Source: CALMFG01 sp963666035 (lineage in GTDB: Bacteria; Bacillota; Clostridia; Christensenellales; CALMFG01). Taken from it: 64,000 nucleotides of DNA. The notes below the pieces were generated by a model, which had not been told where the DNA came from, searched no databases, and saw nothing but the letters and a program-made list of their open reading frames with translations. The stretch lies in the NCBI GenBank assembly GCA_963666035.2, contig CAXXJI010000019.1, positions 62,001 through 126,000 on the forward strand. Reading direction: 5' to 3'. Position 1 is the stretch's first letter, and the number at the start of each line of letters is the position of its first letter. Shown in pieces: positions 8,646 to 16,497 of the stretch. Made by a program: the position numbers and the translations under genes.

Positions 8646-8786
8646 TTAGTCCTTGCTCACCACAAAAAACCAGAAAAAATATGCGGCACAGATGCCCCCG
8701 GCAATGAAGAAAACCAGACGACTGAAGAAAAAACTGATTAGCGCAATCACTCCGCAAAGCACAGCATAGGGCATAAAACGTTCCAT
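8646..8786 (-). CDS. Small hydrophobic protein (46 residues)
   Basis: A short gene that a length cut-off would miss. ATG at 8786-8784 is preceded by AAGGAG with a 5-base spacer, an excellent ribosome binding site, and the frame ends at TAA 8648-8646. The product has two hydrophobic stretches (about residues 6-18 and 21-42) separated by a short polar turn with Ser-Arg. It lacks a signal cleavage site, so it is probably an integral membrane miniprotein. It follows the 57-73-residue membrane protein gene by about 60 bases and is followed by a terminator, so the two form a small operon. I do not recognise the family. Confidence 0.7.
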   Translation of the reverse strand: MERFMPYAVLCGVIALISFFFSRLVFFIAGGICAAYFFWFFVVSKD

Positions 8787-8847
8787 AATGTCTCCTTAAA
8801 CGCCTATGGTCAAATTAAAGCTTCAGTCACAATGTATTTCGAAGTGT

Positions 8848-9069
8848 TTAAGCCCCCAGATATTTTAATGCTTCCCATACCAGAAAAGCCGGCCACACGA
8901 TGGCTTTTAAAAATCCGAGTACACCCAGCCAAAAGGTGGTCGCTCCAGAAATGTAGTATATGGCAGCACCGACGAACCCAAGTCCATACACGGCTCCCGA
9001 TGATGCGTTATTCTTATTCATGTTCCTGCACTCCTTTTTATTCTCAGTATTTCCTGATTCGCTTCCCAT
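8848..9069 (-). CDS. Small membrane protein with AVYGLGFVGAAIYYI motif
   Basis: Two starts are possible. ATG at 9069 (73 residues) has AAGGAGG with an 8-base spacer; ATG at 9021 (57 residues) has AAGGAG with a 9-base spacer. Only the part from 9021 onward looks conserved: GAVYGLGFVGAAIYYI, then TTFWLGVLGFLKAIVWPAFLVWEAL, giving two membrane segments. I recall similar short hypothetical proteins in Bacillota, but no function is known to me. The polar 16-residue extension before 9021 could be a leader or just the region carrying the second Shine-Dalgarno. It shares a promoter (9171-9200) and probably a transcript with the 46-residue gene downstream. Confidence 0.65.
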   Translation of the reverse strand: MGSESGNTENKKECRNMNKNNASSGAVYGLGFVGAAIYYISGATTFWLGVLGFLKAIVWPAFLVWEALKYLGA

Positions 9070-9170
9070 GGAAAATTCCTCCTTATTGACGTTCTTTTTA
9101 AGCAACCTTTCGTCAACCTGCCTTTTCTGTCCCGAAACAGCCGCTTTCTATAAGTTAATTCTACAGTCAT

Positions 9171-9200
9171 ATTATACCATACACACTCCAATAAAAACAA
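9171..9200 (-). promoter_or_regulatory. Promoter of the small membrane-protein operon
   Basis: On the minus strand: TTGTTT, an 18-base spacer, then TGG-TATAAT (extended -10, 9171-9176). It predicts a start near 9164, about 95 bases before the ATG at 9069. The rest of the 9070-9381 gap shows only the promoter of the moxR operon and no other gene. Confidence 0.55.
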
Positions 9201-9307
9201 TCCAATCCCCCCTTATAGGCTCCTAAGGGCACAAAAGACGAGTGTTCTTGATATCCTTTAAATTCATTATAATATCAGCCCTCACTGATCCATTTTTAAC
9301 TCAGGTT

Positions 9308-9336
9308 TTGAATATTTATGAAAAATACAGTATACT
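9308..9336 (+). promoter_or_regulatory. Promoter of the moxR operon
   Basis: TTGAAT at 9308-9313, a 17-base spacer, then TATACT at 9331-9336, 46 bases upstream of the moxR start. Confidence 0.65.
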
Positions 9337-9381
9337 GTTTTCAGGGTTTTTTACATATTTTATAAGTGATGAGGCCTATCC

Positions 9382-10326
9382 ATGAGTGAAGATTATCAAG
9401 CAACACTCCGTCGTATCCGAGAAAACATCGGTAAGGTGATTATCGGCAAAGAAAAAGCTGTTGAGATTATCCTCGCCGCCATCATCTGTGGGGGTCATGT
9501 GCTGATCGAAGACGTCCCGGGTCTTGGAAAAACCACCCTGGTTTCGGCGCTGGCAAGATCGCTGGATCTCAGCTTTAAACGCATCCAGTTCACCCCGGAC
9601 GTTCTGCCTTCGGACGTAACCGGTTACACCAGTATCAACATGAAAACCGGTGAGCGGGAAGTCAGCTTTGGCGGGGTTATGGCTCAGGTCGTTCTCGCCG
9701 ATGAGATCAATCGCACCAGTCCAAAGACACAGTCCAGCCTGCTCGAGGTGATGCAGGAAGGTCAAATCACCATCGACAGCGTCAGCTACCCGGTGCCTCA
9801 ACCGTTTATCGTACTGGCCACACAAAACCCTGTGGAGCACGCGGGAACCTACCCGCTGCCTGAAGCACAGCTGGATCGATTTTTAGTGCGCATATCTTTA
9901 GGCTACCCTACAACCGCAGAGGAGCGTAATATTCTGGCGCGGCATAAAGGTCAAGAACCGCTCGAAAACATCAGCGCCGTCGCCTCTGCCGAAGACATCC
10001 TCTTTCTTCGTGCCCGGCACGCAAAGGTAGCGTGCACCGAGCCCGTGATGTCCTATATCGTTGCCATCGCCGAGGCCACCCGCCGCCATGATAAAATCTC
10101 ACTTGGAGCCAGCCCGCGAGGTTCGCTGGCTCTGATGAACGCGGCCATCGCGAACGCCCTGCTGAACGGCCGTGATTATACACTTCCTGACGATGTACAA
10201 GCCATGGCTGTTCCTGTTCTGGCGCATCGCCTTATTCTTAATCTGGCAGCTGTACAAGAAAACGAGACCGCCGAAGTATTGATTAGATCCATACTCGGGT
10301 CCATCAAGGTCCCCGGTGCATCATGA
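9382..10326 (+). CDS. MoxR-family AAA+ ATPase
   Basis: 314 residues. Walker A is GLGKTT at about residues 47-52, Walker B is VVLADEIN with Asp107-Glu108, and the MoxR hallmark LLEVMQEGQIT follows. The MoxR C-terminal helical lid occupies the last third. MoxR ATPases act as chaperone-like remodelling proteins, usually paired with DUF58 and transglutaminase proteins as here. GAGG lies 7 bases before the start, and the gene ends in an ATGA overlap with the DUF58 gene. The cell role of these three-gene operons in Bacillota is not settled; cell-envelope maintenance is commonly suggested. Confidence 0.93.
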   Translation: MSEDYQATLRRIRENIGKVIIGKEKAVEIILAAIICGGHVLIEDVPGLGKTTLVSALARSLDLSFKRIQFTPDVLPSDVTGYTSINMKTGEREVSFGGVMAQVVLADEINRTSPKTQSSLLEVMQEGQITIDSVSYPVPQPFIVLATQNPVEHAGTYPLPEAQLDRFLVRISLGYPTTAEERNILARHKGQEPLENISAVASAEDILFLRARHAKVACTEPVMSYIVAIAEATRRHDKISLGASPRGSLALMNAAIANALLNGRDYTLPDDVQAMAVPVLAHRLILNLAAVQENETAEVLIRSILGSIKVPGAS

Positions 10327-11477
10327 AACTGACCCGTTGGATATACGGCATCGTCACAGCAATCAGCCTGTTTATGGGCATGTATACCGGCCTTCGCGTA
10401 TACTATGTTGTTTTTTTCACTCTGTTCTTCACAGTCTTGGCCGCGCTGGCGCTCAGCCGCTGGACCGTTTTTGCCTTTAAATACACGCAGACCCTGACCG
10501 CCGGCATATGCGAGAAAGGCGCAGAGCTGATACTGCATCTTAAAATCATCAACGAATGTCCCATTCCGCTCTCGCTGATTGAAGCCCATATCAAAGTGGT
10601 ATCTTTACAAAAAGTTATCAATCTGGTTTTCAATCTGGCGCCCTACACCGGACAGAACTTTGAAATCCCCATCACCACGCCCTACCGCGGGAATTACCAA
10701 ATCGGCATGACTGTGCTGAAAATTACAGACATTTTTGGGCTGACTGTGCTTCCCATGGATATGCGCCGCCTCGCATATTACCGCATGGCCGAACTGCTTG
10801 TGCTCCCAAGAGCACAAGCGCCGGGAAATGTATCTGCCGATATGATGGATAGCAAACGCTTTGGCGACATTAAAATCAAGCCCGCAGATCAGGGAGACAG
10901 CGTGGCGGGTGCGCGTCTCTATCGTGCTGGAGATGCACTCAAGCGAATCCATTGGAAAAAATCCGCCCAGCAGAACTCCCTTTTCGTCAAGCAGTACGAA
11001 TATCCCGAACAAGAGCATATCACCATCCTCATCGATACTTCCCCGCATGGTTTATCCGGTGAGAGCGTATTAATCTACGCGGACACCGTATGCGAATGCG
11101 CGGCGTGTATTGCGCTAAATAGTTTGTCCCACGGTCGCGCGGTCCATATCAAAAACACCGGATCGCCCAGTGCGCAAATGACCTGTCATTCACTTTCCCA
11201 GTATAATCTCTTAAGGCGATATCTCGCGATGCTTCTGTTTGAAGAACAGGCCGATCTTTCCGTTTTTGTGAGACAATCCAGCCTTCACGTATACCAGATG
11301 CGATCGCTCTTTATCATCACCCAAAGCGAAAGCTTTACTGTGCCTGCCCACGCGCCGTCATCCAGTTTCACCACCACCTATGTGCTGGTCGGCGAAAAAA
11401 AGCCAAACAAATCACCGCATACTATTTTTGTAGAGCAGGGAAGCGCAGCCGCAGAGCATTTAAGCGGGGTTCATTAA
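10323..11477 (+). CDS. DUF58 domain protein
   Basis: 384 residues. Two hydrophobic segments lie near the N-terminus (about 8-45). The DUF58 core is RLYRAGDALKRIHWKKSAQQNSLFVKQYE, starting at about residue 198, followed by a von-Willebrand-A-like strand with ILIDTS. It overlaps moxR by 4 bases and is followed after 10 bases by the transglutaminase gene. In related operons DUF58 proteins are presumed to be membrane-anchored partners or clients of MoxR. No enzymatic residues can be assigned. Confidence 0.9.
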   Translation: MKLTRWIYGIVTAISLFMGMYTGLRVYYVVFFTLFFTVLAALALSRWTVFAFKYTQTLTAGICEKGAELILHLKIINECPIPLSLIEAHIKVVSLQKVINLVFNLAPYTGQNFEIPITTPYRGNYQIGMTVLKITDIFGLTVLPMDMRRLAYYRMAELLVLPRAQAPGNVSADMMDSKRFGDIKIKPADQGDSVAGARLYRAGDALKRIHWKKSAQQNSLFVKQYEYPEQEHITILIDTSPHGLSGESVLIYADTVCECAACIALNSLSHGRAVHIKNTGSPSAQMTCHSLSQYNLLRRYLAMLLFEEQADLSVFVRQSSLHVYQMRSLFIITQSESFTVPAHAPSSSFTTTYVLVGEKKPNKSPHTIFVEQGSAAAEHLSGVH

Positions 11478-11487
11478 GGGGAAGCCT

Positions 11488-13773
11488 ATGAAATTCTTCA
11501 AATCAAAAGCCGCAGCCTATCTCACCGACGCCTTCTGTGCTATTCTGCTCGGGGCCGCGTTGAATCTGGTTTTGCTCTCCTACCTTGGTCTTAATACCAC
11601 TTTCGGCATAAGTATTTTGGTCATACTCGTCAGCACAGCGATTGTATTTGCGCTTTCCCGAAAATGGTGGATCCTTCCCGCTTTAATCAGTTTTTCCGCG
11701 GCGGTTGCTTTTCTAATCGCCGCTCTGCTTGGGGACACAAGCGCGTTGGTGCTTTCTCTCCGTGGCTTTGCGGACTGGTGCCTCGCCGGTTTGCCCGAGT
11801 CCAGCCCATTTTCACTGCCTATCAATTATCTTGTAGTCCAGCTGCTCATCTCTATTCCCATCGCAGCAGTTTCATTGCTTTTTTTTAGGAAGCTTTTTGT
11901 CTTCATCCTGCTGATTTTTCCGGTGCTCGGCATCCTATTCTGGTTATATTTCTATTACGGTACCCAGTTTTTTCTCGTGCTTGCTTTGATGTTCCTATTG
12001 GTCTTGATGTCCTTGTCCAAAGCAACTGCCAAACGGATTAACCGAAAACTCCCTTCGGTTGAAAAAATCGCGCCGGCATTACTCCCCGTCACTGCCTTAC
12101 TCTTGACCGGTGTGGTTTTAGTTTTTGCTTTTGCCTTTGCTCCCAAAGACAACGGTGAGTGGCGTGCGGTTCGGTTTGTCAATGCGGTTCAAGACATCAG
12201 AGACCTCGTCAACAACAATACTTCCGATGGTCCTCTGGAAGGGGATTCAGGCCTAAAAGATTCGGGTTTTTCGCCTTTGCGGGCGCACCTTGGCGGCAAT
12301 CTATCGCCAAGTGATACCGTGGTGATGAGAGTAACGACAGACACCCCCACTCTGCTTACCGGCGCTGTTTTTAGCACTTACGACAGCACACTTTGGTATC
12401 GGTCCCATCCGCTAAGACGTTTTAGGATGGAGAGCGGTCTTTGGCGGGACAAACGCAATACGGTTTTTGACTACAATAAACCCATAGGAGGTCGTCAAGC
12501 TAAGGCCCTCTATGACCAGGTGACCATCCAAGCAAAATATCGCATTATCTATGATTTGCTGGGTAGAACGCTTTTTTATGCAGGCCGGATTGATGATTTT
12601 GAAAGCGCTCAATTTGACGTTTCCGAAGTATATTTTAACAGTCAGGGTGAACTCTTTATCGCCTTCCCCCAAAAAAGACTGCGATATGACTTTACCGCCA
12701 CCGTATTTAATACCGGGGCTGAGGCTTTCGATGAAAATATGCTGGCGCTGGAGGCGATTACATTAACGGTCAAAGACCCGAATCTTGATGCAGTTCAATC
12801 GGAATATCTCACCCTTCCCGACTCTGTGCCCGACTCTGTATATACCAAAGCCGCGCAAATAACGGCTGAGTGCAAGACACCTTATGAAAAAGCATCCGCC
12901 ATTAAAAACTGGCTGAAACAATCCTGCACTTATACACTCACGCCCGGCGACCCACCCGCTTATACCGACTTTGTAGCGTATTTTCTGGAAAACCGTGCAG
13001 GCTACTGTGAATACTACGCCAGCGCGATGACTGTCCTTGCTCGGTGTCAGGGTCTTCCCGCGCGCTATGTGGCGGGCTATGCGCTAAAGCGGAACCCGGA
13101 TATCGCATCGGATGACGCGTACATCGCCACTCCCGCCACGGCACACGCATGGTCGGAAATTTATTTTCAAGGCATCGGCTGGGTACCTTTTGATGCAACC
13201 AGTTGGAACTTTGACGAACAAGGCATCGCCAGCGCTTCAAACGAAACGCTTCCTCCTGCTGTGCTTTTGGAAACCTTAAATCAGACCATGGCAGAAACTG
13301 AGGAAGATCCAGCAAACCATACGGGATTACCCATTATCATTCGGATTATACTTTCTGTTCTGGCGGGAGGCGGTATCGCCGTCATGCTAATGATGCTCAT
13401 ACGGTTTATCCTGCTGACTTTCGGTGCGTCAAGTTACTACAAATGGCTGTGCAGAAGGTACTCAGATCCGAAAACCAGAATGGACGCATGCTGCCGTCGT
13501 ATCATCCGGCAAGCGGCTTTCCTTACCATAGGTCAGCAGAACGGTGAAACGTTATCTCAGTTTGCAGCGCGAGTCGACCGGGCGCTGGGCGTGGGCGGCG
13601 ACGATATGTCCAAGGCTTGCGAAAGTGTCATCTTAATGCGGTTTGCAGAAGTTGAACCTTCGGATAATGATCTTATCAGACTCACCGAATTCAGCGCGAT
13701 GCTGGAGACCCGCCTGCGGCACGACCTTGGCATCGTCGGGTACGTTTGGCGACGCCTGATGATCGGCAAATAA
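11488..13773 (+). CDS. Transglutaminase-like membrane protein (TgpA type)
   Basis: 761 residues with six or so membrane segments in the first 230 residues, then a large extracytoplasmic region. The transglutaminase-like core has Cys507 in AGYCEYYASAM, His553 in TAHAWSEIYF and Asp569 in PFDAT, a complete Cys-His-Asp triad. One more membrane segment follows (about 614-640), then a cytosolic DUF4129-like tail. This matches the TgpA architecture. The ribosome binding site is AAGGGGAAG. As the third gene of the moxR operon it probably acts on envelope protein substrates. Whether it crosslinks or cleaves peptide bonds is not known. Confidence 0.9.
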   Translation: MKFFKSKAAAYLTDAFCAILLGAALNLVLLSYLGLNTTFGISILVILVSTAIVFALSRKWWILPALISFSAAVAFLIAALLGDTSALVLSLRGFADWCLAGLPESSPFSLPINYLVVQLLISIPIAAVSLLFFRKLFVFILLIFPVLGILFWLYFYYGTQFFLVLALMFLLVLMSLSKATAKRINRKLPSVEKIAPALLPVTALLLTGVVLVFAFAFAPKDNGEWRAVRFVNAVQDIRDLVNNNTSDGPLEGDSGLKDSGFSPLRAHLGGNLSPSDTVVMRVTTDTPTLLTGAVFSTYDSTLWYRSHPLRRFRMESGLWRDKRNTVFDYNKPIGGRQAKALYDQVTIQAKYRIIYDLLGRTLFYAGRIDDFESAQFDVSEVYFNSQGELFIAFPQKRLRYDFTATVFNTGAEAFDENMLALEAITLTVKDPNLDAVQSEYLTLPDSVPDSVYTKAAQITAECKTPYEKASAIKNWLKQSCTYTLTPGDPPAYTDFVAYFLENRAGYCEYYASAMTVLARCQGLPARYVAGYALKRNPDIASDDAYIATPATAHAWSEIYFQGIGWVPFDATSWNFDEQGIASASNETLPPAVLLETLNQTMAETEEDPANHTGLPIIIRIILSVLAGGGIAVMLMMLIRFILLTFGASSYYKWLCRRYSDPKTRMDACCRRIIRQAAFLTIGQQNGETLSQFAARVDRALGVGGDDMSKACESVILMRFAEVEPSDNDLIRLTEFSAMLETRLRHDLGIVGYVWRRLMIGK

Positions 13774-13781
13774 ACGGTAAA

Positions 13782-13826
13782 CAAAAGACAGACCATGAAA
13801 AACACCGCTGTGCTGTCTGCCTTTTG
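13782..13826. terminator. Bidirectional terminator between convergent genes
   Basis: The stem CAAAAG-A-CAGAC / GTCTG-C-CTTTTG has one mismatch and a 21-base loop. It lies between the TgpA-like stop and the SGNH-like lipoprotein stop. T-runs are short on both sides, so strength is uncertain. Confidence 0.5.
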
Positions 13827-13852
13827 ATTCTTATAAATCATATCTAAGCTGT

Positions 13853-14986
13853 TTATTGCGAAAACTGATCGTACCAATACAGCAACAGCGGCACAAACTC
13901 CTCAGCCGCTTTGATGTTACCTTGTGCGCTCGGGTGATCATCGCCCCCCGAGTCATAATACAGTGTATTGTTTGGGCTGGCCACGATGTGTTCCTCAACG
14001 CCGTTGACCAGCATATGATGATTATCCGGCGAAGTTAAAACATTATAAAGATCAAATACATAGACATTGTTTCCTGCATAATTCTCTAGCCACCCGTTTT
14101 TATCCACCAGATAGTCGGCAAGCTCTCTTGTTTTCTTGGGGTGCGAAATATGCTGCTTGGGCGGTGGTGTAATCAGCACAAACATTTTATTCGGATGCTG
14201 CGAAAAGTATTCCAGCAGGCTCTCATATATCGCTTTTTCGTCATCAATGCTGTTCCCCACGTCACTATTTGGAAAACAAGATTTAAACATAATCACCGTG
14301 TTTTCACCGCTGCCCGCGCCGATCGTATTATGTGCGGTTTCGGTATCAATCTTGCTGTACACGCTAGGCATCACACGGTCGTTAAACCAGTTCGGCCAAT
14401 CCTCGGTATCCGTATGATCGCCCATATCTGACCAGCCATAATAAGTATCTGCCACATGAATGCCTTTTTCATTCAGCATCTCGCATAAACCATCATTCAG
14501 CCAGTTTTCGCCAACACTGTGATGAATAAAGATAAGGTTGATCCGCTCACCGGCTTGCGGAAAATCGGCCGTTCCGGGGCTTTGGCCTGCTTCAGAATTT
14601 TCAGATCCCACAGCTTCTCCATCTGCTACGATAGCTTTGTCTGCAAACATGACTTCGCAGTCGGCAAATCCAAACGTATTCCCGATATCTCTTAATGCTT
14701 TCCCAATATCGCTTCGCTCATAATCGGCCAATTCTGCTCTTTTTTCTTTCGGCATCTCCACATAAAATGTGTTGCCGTCAAAATCAACCGCGATGACGCC
14801 ATAGTCCGTACCCAATATCCAGTCATTGATCGTGGAAAACATATCTTCTTGCGCCGCGTCATCCTGTGTTTCGTCCACATACGTCTCCCCAGCCGTTTCG
14901 TCGCCATAGATATCCGCTTCATTTCCCAAACCGCATCCGGTAAACAAAACAAAGCAAAAAGCAAAAACAACCATGATTCTTTTCAT
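13853..14986 (-). CDS. SGNH-hydrolase-like lipoprotein
   Basis: 377 residues. The signal ends in a lipobox (LFTGC, Cys18), so the protein is lipid-anchored outside the cell, followed by an acidic linker. The conserved part starts at about residue 150 with LIFIHHSVGENWL, continues with DTYYGWSDMGDHTDTEDWP and VIMFKSCFPNSDVG, and ends with DSGGDDHPSAQGN. The late DxxH pair and the FKSCFPNS block fit an SGNH-fold esterase-like domain, although the usual GDS motif is replaced by HHSVG. GGAGG lies 9 bases before the ATG. It is 21 bases downstream of another lipoprotein gene and probably cotranscribed. Its substrate is unknown; polysaccharide deacylation is one option. Confidence 0.65.
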   Translation of the reverse strand: MKRIMVVFAFCFVLFTGCGLGNEADIYGDETAGETYVDETQDDAAQEDMFSTINDWILGTDYGVIAVDFDGNTFYVEMPKEKRAELADYERSDIGKALRDIGNTFGFADCEVMFADKAIVADGEAVGSENSEAGQSPGTADFPQAGERINLIFIHHSVGENWLNDGLCEMLNEKGIHVADTYYGWSDMGDHTDTEDWPNWFNDRVMPSVYSKIDTETAHNTIGAGSGENTVIMFKSCFPNSDVGNSIDDEKAIYESLLEYFSQHPNKMFVLITPPPKQHISHPKKTRELADYLVDKNGWLENYAGNNVYVFDLYNVLTSPDNHHMLVNGVEEHIVASPNNTLYYDSGGDDHPSAQGNIKAAEEFVPLLLYWYDQFSQ

Positions 14987-15007
14987 CCCACTCTACCTCC
15001 AAAGGCT

Positions 15008-16312
15008 CTATTTAAACGTAAACACATGCACCACCGGCTTGTCCCCATCCGCAAAAAGCTCAAGTACATAAAGCCGGTTATCTTCCCCGTCATAGGCCAT
15101 GCCGCCAAGGTAGACCATTCTCGTCTCATCCTTTTGCGCCAGCATATACTCAGACAAATCGACAATAGCATATGGCTGGGGGCTATAAGCCGGTACTTCA
15201 CCGGATATCGCTCTCGCCAGATGCGCCGGATCATATAGAATCAGCGCGGCCCGAAAATCATCGTTCCACCAGCCTCGCTGATCATGAGGGTAAGGCGGAA
15301 CGCTGGGATATATCGCACTTTCTTCACCATCTGTCGGGTAAACAATTCCATTCGAAAACCCGTACCAAGTCCTGCCGAATCCATGTGTCGCCGCAAACAC
15401 CACGCTGCTGCCAGCGTCGCAATCCACAAAGGCTCCCCCGGTGATGCTATCCGCATGTGAATAGTCATCCATCCTATAGCCGTCATTGCCTTCATATGAA
15501 TCATCATAATGCAGCACCGTCTCAGCGCTGATTCTCTGATCTTTCTCGGACAGGATAATATCATCCGACCGAATAGCAAACAAGCTGGGGCCCATACCGC
15601 CCCATCCTCCGTCGCGAAACCGACCCGTCAGCAAATCACACCCGTCAAAATCAGCCTGCCAGCCTTCTGGAATGGCAAAGATATAATCATTGGTTGCGTA
15701 CAGATAGTCCCCAGCGATACATACCGCACTATTCGAATTTAGATTTAAATCACAACAGCCGTGTGTACCCTGACTTGTGTTTTCCTCAAAATGCTCGCCA
15801 AAACAATAAAATAGCTTATCTCCGATGATTTCCAACCCCACCCGGGGAATCTCCATTGTCCAATCGTCGAAGTTGTCGCCTTTAATATCCTTAAAATTCT
15901 GTAAAATTTGTGATTGATTCAGTTTTGATAATTCTTTTGAAATGATAGGCTTCGGAATAGTGATTTCGGCCACATTGGTGTACCAGCTATGACCGACGAC
16001 AAAGAGCGAGTGATTTCCCCGAGAATAAGCCAAAGCCTCACCGCCCCATGAAAACATGTCTTTCTCGCTGACCCCGTCTTCCGGCAGCCTGAAAGCGCCA
16101 AGATAGCATAGCGCTAATGCGGGTAGTGCGTACTCAGTTGGGGTGAGTTCAACAGGCACTTCACGTATACCGTATGTTGCGCGCAATTCCAAATGCTCGC
16201 CTGAACTTTCAGTTTTTAGATCTCCTGATTCATATATCCCGCATGACGACAGCGACATGAAGGCTGTGATAACAGCCATGATGATAACTTTTTTTCTTAT
16301 CATCGCATACAT
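15008..16312 (-). CDS. Uncharacterised lipoprotein, probable beta-propeller
   Basis: 434 residues with a signal peptide ending in a lipobox (LSSC, Cys24). The body starts with a YLGAFRLPEDG and FSWGGEALAYSRGNHSLFVVGHSWYTNVAEI pattern. It has evenly spaced repeats rich in Gly, Asp and aromatic residues (GDKLFYCFGEHF, GDYLYATNDYIFAIP, GMAYDGEDNRLYVLE), which suggests a beta-propeller. I recall similar proteins only as uncharacterised surface or secreted proteins. It is followed after 21 bases by the SGNH-like lipoprotein gene, so a shared extracellular task is likely. No catalytic motif is evident. Confidence 0.6.
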   Translation of the reverse strand: MYAMIRKKVIIMAVITAFMSLSSCGIYESGDLKTESSGEHLELRATYGIREVPVELTPTEYALPALALCYLGAFRLPEDGVSEKDMFSWGGEALAYSRGNHSLFVVGHSWYTNVAEITIPKPIISKELSKLNQSQILQNFKDIKGDNFDDWTMEIPRVGLEIIGDKLFYCFGEHFEENTSQGTHGCCDLNLNSNSAVCIAGDYLYATNDYIFAIPEGWQADFDGCDLLTGRFRDGGWGGMGPSLFAIRSDDIILSEKDQRISAETVLHYDDSYEGNDGYRMDDYSHADSITGGAFVDCDAGSSVVFAATHGFGRTWYGFSNGIVYPTDGEESAIYPSVPPYPHDQRGWWNDDFRAALILYDPAHLARAISGEVPAYSPQPYAIVDLSEYMLAQKDETRMVYLGGMAYDGEDNRLYVLELFADGDKPVVHVFTFK

Positions 16313-16470
16313 TCCATTACTCTCAACATTTAATCTATATTATTTTTAAAATGAATTAACAAAAAAGACAACTCCATTATATCATCCAATACAAATATTT
16401 ACCATTCGTACCGAACAATCAGAGATCTTTATACTAACCCGCCTCCTTTTCTCCTTAATTCATATAAAAG

Positions 16471-16497
16471 AAAACCCCAGTCATACGACCGGGGTTT
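16471..16497 (-). terminator. Terminator of the subtilase gene (copy 1)
   Basis: On the minus strand AAACCCCGGTC / GACTGGGGTTTT forms a stem with a GTAT loop and a T-rich tail, 25 bases after the stop. The same hairpin, base for base through the stem, follows the giant gene at 46606. Confidence 0.88.
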
